A stretch of 64,000 nucleotides of DNA from Gammaproteobacteria bacterium (GTDB taxonomy: Bacteria > Pseudomonadota > Gammaproteobacteria > Pseudomonadales > Azotimanducaceae), in assembly GCA_009846005.1 (NCBI GenBank), contig VXYL01000073.1, forward strand, positions 1 through 64,000. The letters run 5' to 3'. The notes below the pieces were generated by a model, which worked only from the letters and a program-made list of their open reading frames with translations, was not told where the DNA came from and did no database searches. Every line of letters starts with the position of its first letter. The first letter of the stretch is position 1. Of this stretch, positions 32,973 to 40,711 are shown one piece after another. The translations under genes were made by a program, and so were the position numbers.

Positions 32973-34327
32973 CCGGTGTGGACGAACTCTGGATCGGCAT
33001 CGGCGGCGTCGTTCTGCTGATCGCCCTGGTGGCCATCGGTGTTCGGGTCTACGTGGCCGCCGCGTTGACCGGCTTCCTCGGTCTGCTCGCCCTCAGGGGC
33101 TGGGACGTCGCCGCCGCCGTGGCGGGGACGATCCCCCACTCGAAGACCGTCACCTACCCGCTTTCCGTGCTACCGCTTTTCATTCTGATCGGCTTCCTCG
33201 CCTTCCACGCCGGCCTCACGACGAAACTCTTCGAGGCCGCGCGTCGCTGGGTGGGATGGGTGCCGGGTGGACTCGCCGTCTCGACGGTGTTCGCCAGCGC
33301 CGGGTTCGCGGCGGTGTCCGGCGCGTCCACGGCCACGGCCGCCGTTTTCTCGCGCGTGGCCATTCCGGACATGTTGAAGGCTCGCTACGGCAGGCGACTC
33401 ACCGCCGGGGTCATCGCGGCCGGCGGCACGCTGGCATCGCTCATCCCGCCGTCCGCAATCCTCGTCATCTACGCCATCATCGTCGAGGAATCCGTCGGCA
33501 AACTGCTGCTCGGGGGGCTACTGCCGGGCGTCGTCTCGGTGCTGATCTACGCTTCTCTCATCATCGGCATGTGCACGTATCGCCCGGACCTGGGCAAGCC
33601 GATCCACGGCTTTAGCTGGCGTCAACGGTTCGCCAGTCTGCCGGGAGCGCTGCCGATCTTCCTGGTGGTCGGCATCATCTTCGGCGCGCTCTATTCCGGT
33701 GCCGCCACACCCACGGAGGCCGGGGCGCTGGGGGCGATGGTGGTGTTCGCTCTTTACGCCTACCGTGCCTGGCGTGACCGCGCGGCGGCGTTGATGGGCA
33801 AGCGGCTGCGCGAAGCCCTCATGGAGACCGCCAAGCTCACGGTGATGATCTTCACGCTGATCTGGGGCGTGTTCCTGTTCGTGCGGTTCCTGGGTTTCGC
33901 GGGGTTGCCCGAGGCGTTCGCCGACTGGGTCGTCACGCTGGACATGCCGCCGCTCCTCATCATCATCTGCATCCTGCTTGCCTACGCCGTCCTCGGCATG
34001 TTCATGGATGCCATCGGCATGCTGGTGCTGACCCTGCCGGTGGTCTATCCCGCCGTCATCGCCCTCGGCTACGACCCCATCTGGTTCGGCATCGTGGTGG
34101 TCAAAATGGCGGAGATCTGCTTGATCACGCCGCCCATCGGCCTCAACTGCTTCGTCGTGGCCGGCGTCGCCCGGGAACTGCGGTCGGACGACGGCGGGTC
34201 GCTGGCGATTCCGCTTCAGGACGTGTTCCGCGGCATCGGCCCGTTCTTCGTTGCCGACGTGCTGACCGTCGCGGTCTTGCTGGCGTTCCCGGGCATCGTG
34301 CTCTGGTTGCCGCAGACGATGGGGTGA
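32969..34327 (+). CDS. dctM: TRAP transporter large permease (DctM family)
   Basis: This is a 452-residue protein with about 12 membrane segments. DctM hallmarks include PLSVLPLFILIGFLAFHAGLTTKLFEA, GFAAVSGASTATAAVFSRVAIPDM, the hairpin loop AAGGTLASLIPPSAILVIYAI and the second loop GMFMDAIGMLVLTLPVVYPAV. The late motif ITPPIGLNCFVVAGVA is typical. It starts at a GTG overlapping the dctQ stop by 4 bp. Together with DctP and DctQ it forms a secondary importer using a sodium or proton gradient. Confidence 0.94.
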   Translation: MTGVDELWIGIGGVVLLIALVAIGVRVYVAAALTGFLGLLALRGWDVAAAVAGTIPHSKTVTYPLSVLPLFILIGFLAFHAGLTTKLFEAARRWVGWVPGGLAVSTVFASAGFAAVSGASTATAAVFSRVAIPDMLKARYGRRLTAGVIAAGGTLASLIPPSAILVIYAIIVEESVGKLLLGGLLPGVVSVLIYASLIIGMCTYRPDLGKPIHGFSWRQRFASLPGALPIFLVVGIIFGALYSGAATPTEAGALGAMVVFALYAYRAWRDRAAALMGKRLREALMETAKLTVMIFTLIWGVFLFVRFLGFAGLPEAFADWVVTLDMPPLLIIICILLAYAVLGMFMDAIGMLVLTLPVVYPAVIALGYDPIWFGIVVVKMAEICLITPPIGLNCFVVAGVARELRSDDGGSLAIPLQDVFRGIGPFFVADVLTVAVLLAFPGIVLWLPQTMG

Positions 34328-34372
34328 CGTGATAGGTTGTTCCGAGACTGCACCGGCAAGCCCAACGGCAAC

Positions 34373-35215
34373 ATGAGCCCGCCAGCACCAAAAAACGCAC
34401 CCGGGCTACCTAGCAGGGCTCCACCCGGCGGCATTCCGCCTGCCGTATTCGCGGCAATCAACGACCGCCTTGACGAGCTCGAACACGCGAACCGAGTGCG
34501 TATCCTCCTCGCGGTCGAATCCGGCAGCAGGGCGTGGGGATTCCCTTCGACCGACAGCGACTTCGACGTGCGCTTCGTCTACGCCCACGACGTCGACTGG
34601 TACCTGTCGTTGGATACGCGGCGCGATGTCATCGAGCTACCCATCGAGGACGATCTGGACATCAACGGCTGGGACATCAAGAAGGCGTTGTCGTTGTTGC
34701 TCAAACCGAACCCGGTGCTGTTGGAGTGGCTGCAGTCGCCTATCACCTACCGCGTCGATGAGGGTGTCAAGAGCCGGCTCATGGCGCTTGCCGAACGAAC
34801 AGCCCACCGACGGCCCTTGGTGCACCACTACCTTCATCATGGTCGGGCACAGTTTCGTGCCCACATCGATGGCAGGGCCACCGTTTCCTTGAAGCGCTAC
34901 CTCTACGTCGTGCGTCCCGCCTTGGCGCTAAAGTGGATTCGACAACACCCAGACCGCCTCGTGCCGATGGCGTTGCCTCAGTTGCTCTCTGGCCTAGCCA
35001 TGCAGGGGGATGCCGTCAGCGCCATCGAGGATCTGATCGCTAGGAAGACTCGCAGCCGCGAACTTGGCGAAGGGAAGCGTTCCAGCGTGCTGGACGATCT
35101 CGCTCTCACTGAGTTCGAACTCGCCGAGCGAACGGCCCCGGAACGTACGCCGATACCGGCGGACCTTCTGGACTCTGCGAACAGCCTGTTTCGCCAGTTG
35201 GTCAGGGCACCGTGA
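34373..35215 (+). CDS. RlaP/YcgL-like nucleotidyltransferase
   Basis: This is a 280-residue protein of the DNA polymerase beta nucleotidyltransferase superfamily. It shows the signature GSRAWGF followed by DSDFDVRFVY, supplying the two metal-binding aspartates. GWDIKKALSLLLKPNPVLLEWLQSP is typical of the YcgL/RlaP group, which has been associated with RNA repair clusters. The ATG at 34373 was chosen; an in-frame TTG at 34337 is weaker. No RtcB ligase or RtcA cyclase is nearby. Its stop overlaps the GTG of the deacetylase gene by 4 bp (GTGA), so the two are co-translated. The target is unknown. Confidence 0.87.
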   Translation: MSPPAPKNAPGLPSRAPPGGIPPAVFAAINDRLDELEHANRVRILLAVESGSRAWGFPSTDSDFDVRFVYAHDVDWYLSLDTRRDVIELPIEDDLDINGWDIKKALSLLLKPNPVLLEWLQSPITYRVDEGVKSRLMALAERTAHRRPLVHHYLHHGRAQFRAHIDGRATVSLKRYLYVVRPALALKWIRQHPDRLVPMALPQLLSGLAMQGDAVSAIEDLIARKTRSRELGEGKRSSVLDDLALTEFELAERTAPERTPIPADLLDSANSLFRQLVRAP

Positions 35216-36144
35216 CCGCACTGATCACGCATTCCGCGTGCTTGGAGCATGAGATGGATCCCGGCCATCCGGAATGCCCGGAACGTTTGTCGACGGTCCT
35301 TGGTCACCTCAGGCAGTGTGGCATTCTCGACGAGGTCGACGTATACGAGTCGACCTTGGCCCGGCGTTCGGAACTCGCTAGAGTCCATGCCGAGTCCTAT
35401 CTCGATGCCCTGGATCGGGCGGTACCCGAATCGGGACTTGTCCACGTGACCTTGGATACCGCCATGGGACCCCGATCCCTGGACGCCGCCAAGGCCGTCG
35501 CGGGGGCCGCCGTCGATGGCGTCAAGATGGTCCTTAAGGAGCGGGAACAGCGCGTGTTCTGTGCGGTACGACCGCCGGGGCATCACGCCGAGGAATCCGC
35601 GGCGATGGGCTTTTGCTTCTTGAACGGCATTGCCGTCGCCGCGATGGCCGCGCTCGACGACGACCGGGTCGACCGCGTGGCCGTCCTTGATTTCGACGTC
35701 CACCACGGCAACGGCACCGTGGCGGCCTTCATGGACAATCCGTCGGTTCTGGTGTGCTCGAGTTTCCAGCACCCCCACTACCCGTACCGGTACTTCGATG
35801 TGGACCGAGGAAACATCGTCAACACGCCGTTGCCCGCGGGAACCCGAGGCGTCGACTTTCGAAAGGCGGTCGAGCACGCCTGGCTACCCGCGCTCGACGA
35901 CTTCAAGCCGCAGTTGATTCTGGTCTCCGCCGGCTTCGACGGGCATGCCGACGATCCGTTGGGCGACTTCCTCCTGACGGAAGACGATTTCGCGTGGGTG
36001 ACAGGGCTCATCGCCGACGCCGCGAACCGCCACGCCGAAGGGCGAATCGTCTCGGTGCTGGAGGGCGGTTACGACCTGGAAGCGCTCGCCCGTTCGGTTG
36101 CCGTACATCTCACGGTCTTGGGGAGTCGTTCATCGAAAACGTGA
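35212..36144 (+). CDS. Histone deacetylase family protein (acetoin utilization/acetylpolyamine type)
   Basis: This is a 310-residue zinc-dependent deacetylase. The active-site histidine pair is in RPPGHHAEESAAMGFCFLNG, and zinc ligands are in VAVLDFDVHHGNGT and SAGFDGHADDPLG. The start MTALITHSACLEHEMDPGHPECPERL is the usual bacterial class II-like N-terminus. The C-terminus SVLEGGYDLEALARSVAVHL is also characteristic. Bacterial members remove acetyl groups from polyamines or proteins. It is translationally coupled to the upstream nucleotidyltransferase through a GTGA overlap. Confidence 0.94.
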   Translation: MTALITHSACLEHEMDPGHPECPERLSTVLGHLRQCGILDEVDVYESTLARRSELARVHAESYLDALDRAVPESGLVHVTLDTAMGPRSLDAAKAVAGAAVDGVKMVLKEREQRVFCAVRPPGHHAEESAAMGFCFLNGIAVAAMAALDDDRVDRVAVLDFDVHHGNGTVAAFMDNPSVLVCSSFQHPHYPYRYFDVDRGNIVNTPLPAGTRGVDFRKAVEHAWLPALDDFKPQLILVSAGFDGHADDPLGDFLLTEDDFAWVTGLIADAANRHAEGRIVSVLEGGYDLEALARSVAVHLTVLGSRSSKT

Positions 36145-36155
36145 GCAAAGCGAGA

Positions 36156-36170
36156 CCCGCGTAGCGCGGG
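36156..36170. other. Short GC-rich hairpin before the BtuB-like receptor
   Basis: CCCGCG-TAG-CGCGGG forms a perfect 6-bp stem with a 3-nt loop in the 66-bp gap between the deacetylase and the receptor. No T-run follows, so it is only a weak terminator candidate. Confidence 0.4.
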
Positions 36171-36210
36171 ACCCGTTAAGTTGGGACGTTTGCCAACACG
36201 GGATCGGCCA

Positions 36211-38049
36211 ATGCTCAAGAGAACCCTCCCCCTGGCGTCCGTCGCCATACCCGCGTGGACCGCGTTCGGGGCCGACCTCGCGATCGAGGAAATCGTCGTC
36301 ACCGCGAGCCGGATCGGCACCGTGGATCAGCGTGTCGTGGTCATGGATGACGATGAGGTGGACGAGGCTTTCTTCCATGCGGCGGACGCGCTTCGTGTGT
36401 TGCCGGGGCTCGCACTATCCACCAACGGCCACCGTGGCTCGCTGGCCCAGGCCCGGGTGCGGGGAGCCGAATCGAATCACCTGCTGGTGCTGCTCGACGG
36501 CGTGGCATTGAACGACCCGGCGCTCGGCTCCGAGTTCAACTTCGGGGCACTGGATTTCGCCGGCGTCCAGCGCGTGGAGTATCTCGCCGGCCCGCAAAGC
36601 GCGATCTGGGGTAGCGACGCACTGGCCGGCGTCCTGTATCTCGATTCGACGCCTCGCCGGGACGCCAGCCGCCTCGCGCTCGGTGCCGGCTCGCACGGCA
36701 CCGTAGACGCCGATGTCGAATTCGCCCGGGTGTCAGGGGACCGACATGCGGCGGTTGCCGTGGGCCGAGTCGTCAGCGACGGAACGAACCCCGCCCCGAC
36801 GGGCGACGAGGACGACGGCTTCGCCAACACGACGGCGCACGTCAACCTGGGTCGCAGCTGGAATCGCTGGCAGGCGTCAGTCGCCGCACGGCTCACCGAC
36901 ACGGACGTCGACTACGACCCGACCCCCGGACCGCGCTACCTGCCCGCGGATGGCGACCGGCACGCCCAAGGCCGGAGCGAAGTGGTTCATGGCGCGTTGC
37001 GTTTCAGCACTACCGACAACATCGAGTCGTGGCTCACCCTCGCCAGCAGCCGCGACCGGAACAGGCAATACGCGGACGGTGCCTTCACCGATGGCACCGT
37101 CGGCCGGCGCGACACGGCCACGCTGGCCACCAACTTCAGATTCGACCTGCAGCGCGTCAACGTGACCGTCGAACTGGAACGGGAGCGCATCCGACAAACG
37201 GGTGCCGCGAGTCCCTTCGGCGATCCCAACCAGCGGCAGCGGATCAATGGGAAGAGCATCGCTGCCGAGTACCAGGTCGAGGTCGGTCGCTTCGGCTACT
37301 CGGCGTCGGCACGTGCGGATTCGAGCGACGCGTTCGACGACGCCCTTGCCTATCGCCTAGGTGCCACTATCGGCGCGAACCCTCGCTGGTTCGCCAATGT
37401 CGGGCGCGGCGTCAAGAACCCGACCTTCACGGAGCGCTTTGGCTTTACCCCGGACACCTTCATCGGTAACCCGGGTCTCGCCCCGGAGACGTCGCTTGGC
37501 TTCGAGACGGGCGTCGTAGTCACGCTCGGCGCTACCACGGCATCCCTCGTTTATTTCGACACCACCCTCCATGACGAGATCGACGGGTTCTTTTTCGATG
37601 TCGCCCGGGGCGGCTTCACGGCACGCAATATCGACGGGGAGAGTCATCGCCAGGGGGCGGAAGCGACTCTCGATACCCGCCTCGGTCCAGTCGCCTTGAG
37701 CGCAACGTACGCCTACGTGGACTCCACGGCCGACGATGTTCGCGAACTGCGTCGACCGCGTCACATCGGGAACATCGACGCCCGAGTCGCGATCACGCCC
37801 TCGGTCCACGCGAGCGTCGGTGTTGCCGTGAGCGGTTCCGCCTTGGACCGGGACTTCTCGACCTGGCCCGCCACCGATCTCGAGTTGGGCGCGTACCGCC
37901 TCTGGCGCGGTAAACTCGACATCGCCCTCTCGCCCCAGTGGAAGCTCATCCTCAGCGCCGAGAACCTGCTCGGCGAGGACTACGCAACGGTCTACGGTTA
38001 CCGCAGTCCGGGTGCCACGGCAATGGCGACGGTCGTGCTCACCCCGTGA
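36211..38049 (+). CDS. BtuB-like TonB-dependent receptor 5
   Basis: This is a 612-residue receptor, much shorter than the other four and of the BtuB/cobalamin type. It has a signal peptide (PLASVAIPAWTAFGA), the TonB box IEEIVVTASRIG, the plug with LRVLPGLALS, ARVRGAESNHLLVLLDGVALNDP and VEYLAGPQSAIWGSDALAGVLYL, and late-barrel motifs NVGRGVKNPTFTERFG and GNPGLAPETSLGFE. The ATG at 36211 was chosen over an upstream TTG. It ends in VVLTP rather than the usual terminal aromatic. Likely roles are uptake of cobalamin or another small metal complex; no cobalamin riboswitch was recognised upstream. Confidence 0.9.
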   Translation: MLKRTLPLASVAIPAWTAFGADLAIEEIVVTASRIGTVDQRVVVMDDDEVDEAFFHAADALRVLPGLALSTNGHRGSLAQARVRGAESNHLLVLLDGVALNDPALGSEFNFGALDFAGVQRVEYLAGPQSAIWGSDALAGVLYLDSTPRRDASRLALGAGSHGTVDADVEFARVSGDRHAAVAVGRVVSDGTNPAPTGDEDDGFANTTAHVNLGRSWNRWQASVAARLTDTDVDYDPTPGPRYLPADGDRHAQGRSEVVHGALRFSTTDNIESWLTLASSRDRNRQYADGAFTDGTVGRRDTATLATNFRFDLQRVNVTVELERERIRQTGAASPFGDPNQRQRINGKSIAAEYQVEVGRFGYSASARADSSDAFDDALAYRLGATIGANPRWFANVGRGVKNPTFTERFGFTPDTFIGNPGLAPETSLGFETGVVVTLGATTASLVYFDTTLHDEIDGFFFDVARGGFTARNIDGESHRQGAEATLDTRLGPVALSATYAYVDSTADDVRELRRPRHIGNIDARVAITPSVHASVGVAVSGSALDRDFSTWPATDLELGAYRLWRGKLDIALSPQWKLILSAENLLGEDYATVYGYRSPGATAMATVVLTP

Positions 38050-38071
38050 CTACCACCAGGAGGACACGACC

Positions 38072-38425
38072 ATGACGATCAAACGAGAGGACGTGGACCA
38101 TCGGCGAGTCGACTTTCGGGGTGTGACCTCGGGACAGCGGCTTCCGGCAATTCACCCCGGAGAGATATTGCGCGACGAGTTCCTGGTCCCGATGAAGATC
38201 ACCGTGTACCAGCTGGCAAAGGCACTCAAGGTATCGCGCCCGCGATTGAACGACATTGTGCTAGCCCGACGGGCGATCACAACAAACACTGCCTTGCGAT
38301 TGAGCCGTTATTTCGGAACGACGGCCGAGTTCTGGATCAATTTCCAGACCCGATACAACCTAGACGTTGCCGAGGAGACGACACGACAAACTATCGAACA
38401 GGAAGTCGAACCTCACGCAGCCTAG
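38072..38425 (+). CDS. higA: HigA-family antitoxin / XRE-type regulator
   Basis: This is a 117-residue helix-turn-helix protein matching the HigA/VapI group: IHPGEILRDEFLVPMKITVYQLAKALKVSRPRLNDIVLARRAITTNTALRLSRYFGTTAEFWINFQ, with the DNA-binding helix in about residues 45-75. The ATG at 38072 has a strong AGGAGG site. A HigB toxin normally lies immediately upstream, but here the upstream gene is the BtuB-like receptor and only 38 bp follow before the next gene. It is therefore a solitary antitoxin-like regulator, and may simply control its own promoter or the receptor. Confidence 0.92.
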   Translation: MTIKREDVDHRRVDFRGVTSGQRLPAIHPGEILRDEFLVPMKITVYQLAKALKVSRPRLNDIVLARRAITTNTALRLSRYFGTTAEFWINFQTRYNLDVAEETTRQTIEQEVEPHAA

Positions 38426-38463
38426 CCGGTCCACTGCACGCCGTTCCCGGCGACGCGCGGTAT

Positions 38464-39861
38464 TCACGAACCCTTGGATGAGGCGGGTCGCGACGGGCCC
38501 GCCTCCGGGCTGCTGAAATCCCGGGCGTCGAACATCCGCCGGATGGTGGGGTCTGCGTAGCGGTCCACCGCGGTCCTTACGGCGGCTACCAGCTCGCCTC
38601 TCCTGGTCACCAAGGCGTCGATGTCGGCGTTTAAGCGTGCCAGGCGAAGCAGGCTGCGCATCGAGATGAGCAGTTGGGCCTGTTTCTCAAGGACAAACAG
38701 CGTGGCGAAGAAACTCACCGGGACCAGCAGCAGTGCCACGACAGCCCACACCCACCCGAGTCCGACTCCGGCCATGAACGCGAGGAGCGCATACGTCGAG
38801 AACAGCACCGGAACCGCCGTCACGAGCTTCAGGGTGGCGATGTCGTCGATGTCGTAGCTGAACCGCGACCCCACCGTTGCAGCGAGCCATGCGACCGGCA
38901 AGAGGACGATCGCCCCCGGCAGCGCGAACGGCAACAGCACGATGACCAGTGCGGTGCGCCAGACCATTCGTCTAACGGCGTTGCTGGCGCTGACACGATG
39001 CGAGAGTTGGTAGTCCTTCAATCCCAGGCCATCTAACTCGGCCTGATACGCCTCGATCTCGGCACGCAGCCGCTGCACGCCCGGATTTGCGGCGAAGAGC
39101 GCATAGCGTTCCACGAAGCGGCGGCTCAGGTCGACATAACTCGCGGGCGTCAGTCTTGTCGAACGCGGCTTGTACAGACGGCGAGCAGCGTGAATGAAAC
39201 GCAACGTCGCCCAGTCCGGGGCGCTCAGCATGACGTGGGTAATTCGCTCGCGCAGTTCCGCCGTGAGCTGGCGCACCGTCCCCACCTCATCTCGCTGGTA
39301 GGCCTCGAGGAGCGCGTCGTCCATGGGGATCGGCGTCGCGAACTGCAGCAGGACCTGGCTTCTGAACCGGTCACGGTCAAGGTAGGTCAAGCCAAAAGGG
39401 ACGATCGCGACGTCGTTGTCGCCGTGCGCGGCGGCGTGCAGCGCCATTCTCGCGGTGCCGGTCTTGAGTGTCACCAGTCGGCTATCGGCGTGGCTGATGC
39501 CTTCGGGGAAGATCGCCACGCATCCGCCGTCGAGGAGGATGTCGTCCACGCGCGCGAAAGCGGCTCGGTTGTCCGCGTCGCCTCCGTGTTCTTCTCGGCG
39601 CAGGACGGGTATCGCGCCGAGCGCCTCAAGCAGTCCGGAAAGTACCGGGAATCCCCAGAGTCTCGCGTTGCCGAGGAAGTGTATGGGAGACCGATCCGCC
39701 AGGCTGGCCAGCAACAGTCCGTCGATCAACGCATTGGGGTGATTGCCGGCGAAGATCACGGCGCCACTCGGGGGGACGTTTTCCAGGCCCACCACCTCGA
39801 TTCGCCGGTAGAACGTGCCGGCGACCAAGCTCAGGAATCGAACGAAGCCACGGTAGAACAT
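38464..39861 (-). CDS. Lysophospholipid acyltransferase (PlsC family) with C-terminal membrane region
   Basis: This is a 465-residue protein. The N-terminal acyltransferase domain shows the catalytic HxxxxD in FAGNHPNALIDGLL (near residue 40), a GNARLWGFPVLSGLLEALGAIPVLR segment and the substrate motif IFPEGISHAD. The C-terminal half has membrane helices (TALVIVLLPFALPGAIVLLPVAWLA, LFSTYALLAFMAGVGLGWVWAVVALLLVPVSFFATLF). It likely esterifies lysophosphatidate or a related lipid at the inner membrane. The ATG at 39861 begins right before the hydrophobic start; a longer open frame upstream adds nothing recognisable. Confidence 0.9.
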   Translation of the reverse strand: MFYRGFVRFLSLVAGTFYRRIEVVGLENVPPSGAVIFAGNHPNALIDGLLLASLADRSPIHFLGNARLWGFPVLSGLLEALGAIPVLRREEHGGDADNRAAFARVDDILLDGGCVAIFPEGISHADSRLVTLKTGTARMALHAAAHGDNDVAIVPFGLTYLDRDRFRSQVLLQFATPIPMDDALLEAYQRDEVGTVRQLTAELRERITHVMLSAPDWATLRFIHAARRLYKPRSTRLTPASYVDLSRRFVERYALFAANPGVQRLRAEIEAYQAELDGLGLKDYQLSHRVSASNAVRRMVWRTALVIVLLPFALPGAIVLLPVAWLAATVGSRFSYDIDDIATLKLVTAVPVLFSTYALLAFMAGVGLGWVWAVVALLLVPVSFFATLFVLEKQAQLLISMRSLLRLARLNADIDALVTRRGELVAAVRTAVDRYADPTIRRMFDARDFSSPEAGPSRPASSKGS

Positions 39862-39972
39862 GGGCGAACCTACCGCGCGATTTCGATTGCGATCATGGTA
39901 ACAGAGAGCCAGCGTCGGCGAGCGCATTCGAGCGTTGCCCCGGATGGGACCGCGTTTGTTCGAGATAGCCGG

Positions 39973-40002
39973 TTGCCGATCCTAGCTGTAACGCGTTACA
40001 GT
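39973..40002 (+). promoter_or_regulatory. Probable mazEF promoter overlapped by a 16-bp palindromic operator
   Basis: TTGCCG (39973-39978), an 18-nt spacer and TACAGT (39997-40002) make a plausible promoter. The perfect palindrome CTGTAACGCGTTACAG (39986-40001) covers the spacer and most of the -10. It ends 32 bp before the mazE start, the position expected for an autorepressing antitoxin. Confidence 0.6.
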
Positions 40003-40033
40003 TCCGCCCCTAGTCCCAAGTATTAGAACGCAC

Positions 40034-40249
40034 ATGGCCACGCCAGCCAACGAGAGAATGCGAGCTTGGCGCGATCGCCAGCATCGCTCGGGTCGACGTG
40101 AAGTCCGAATGGTTCTTCCGGATGCACGTTTGCCGAGCGTGCGCGAGAGGGTGGCAGCTTCCGTATCCGGTCTCGATCAGCGAGACGAAGAAGACGCGCT
40201 CGGTTGGATCGAGGAGGTCTCCGAATTCGATGCCCATTCGGCGCGGTGA
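40034..40249 (+). CDS. mazE: MazE-family antitoxin
   Basis: This is a 71-residue protein of the short MazE-like (DUF3018) group. It has an N-terminal NERMRAWRDRQHRSGRREVRMVLPD followed by an acidic C-terminus (DQRDEEDALGWIEEVSEFD) that would bind and block the toxin. It overlaps the start of the MazF gene by 20 bp, the usual antitoxin-first arrangement. A palindromic operator lies just upstream. The ATG at 40034 lacks an obvious ribosome site; the leader is probably short. Confidence 0.85.
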   Translation: MATPANERMRAWRDRQHRSGRREVRMVLPDARLPSVRERVAASVSGLDQRDEEDALGWIEEVSEFDAHSAR

Positions 40250-40565
40250 TGTCGTAACCGTCGCGGCGGCGGGTGATTATGGCAAGCCGAGGCCGGCGGT
40301 GGTTGTCCAAAGCGACTCGTTTCCCGCTACACATGCATCGGTCGTCATCTGCCAGATGACGTCGTCGCTTGCCGACGCGCCCGACTTCCGCGTCACCATA
40401 GAGCCGTCCAAGGAGAACGGGCTGCAGAGGATGTCCCAGATCATGGCGGACAAACCGACGACCGTAAGGCGCGAGCGGATCGGCACCCGGACCGGTCGCC
40501 TCCGGGGCGCAGATGTGCGGCGTCTCAACCGGGCCATCGCGTTCTCCCTGGGCTTTGCCGACTGA
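40230..40565 (+). CDS. mazF: MazF/PemK-family toxin endoribonuclease
   Basis: This is a 111-residue protein with the MazF core. IRRGDVVTVAAAGDYGKPRPAVVVQSDSF contains the GDV start and the KPRPAVVVQ motif with the catalytic arginine, then SVVICQMTSSL and a late SQIMADKPTTVRRERIGTRTGRL. The family cleaves mRNA at short sequences. The ATG at 40230 lies inside the mazE 3' end, with AGGAGG about 12 bp upstream. The gene appears intact, so the pair is probably a functional type II toxin-antitoxin module. Confidence 0.93.
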   Translation: MPIRRGDVVTVAAAGDYGKPRPAVVVQSDSFPATHASVVICQMTSSLADAPDFRVTIEPSKENGLQRMSQIMADKPTTVRRERIGTRTGRLRGADVRRLNRAIAFSLGFAD

Positions 40566-40711
40566 TGTGCTTAGGACCAATTTCGCGTGTGTCCGAAGTT
40601 CGGGGAACTGCGGGCTCTCCAAGCCTGGTTCCGCGAGTTCCTAGGAGCACGGGTCGCCATTCGTGTCGTTGAGTTACGCGAGCAAGCCCTTGGAGGAAGG
40701 AACTGACCAAG

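Noticed and set aside
36145-36210. Cobalamin riboswitch before the BtuB-like receptor
   Set aside because: The gap is only 66 bp and lacks the conserved B12-box and core pattern; only a short GC hairpin is present.
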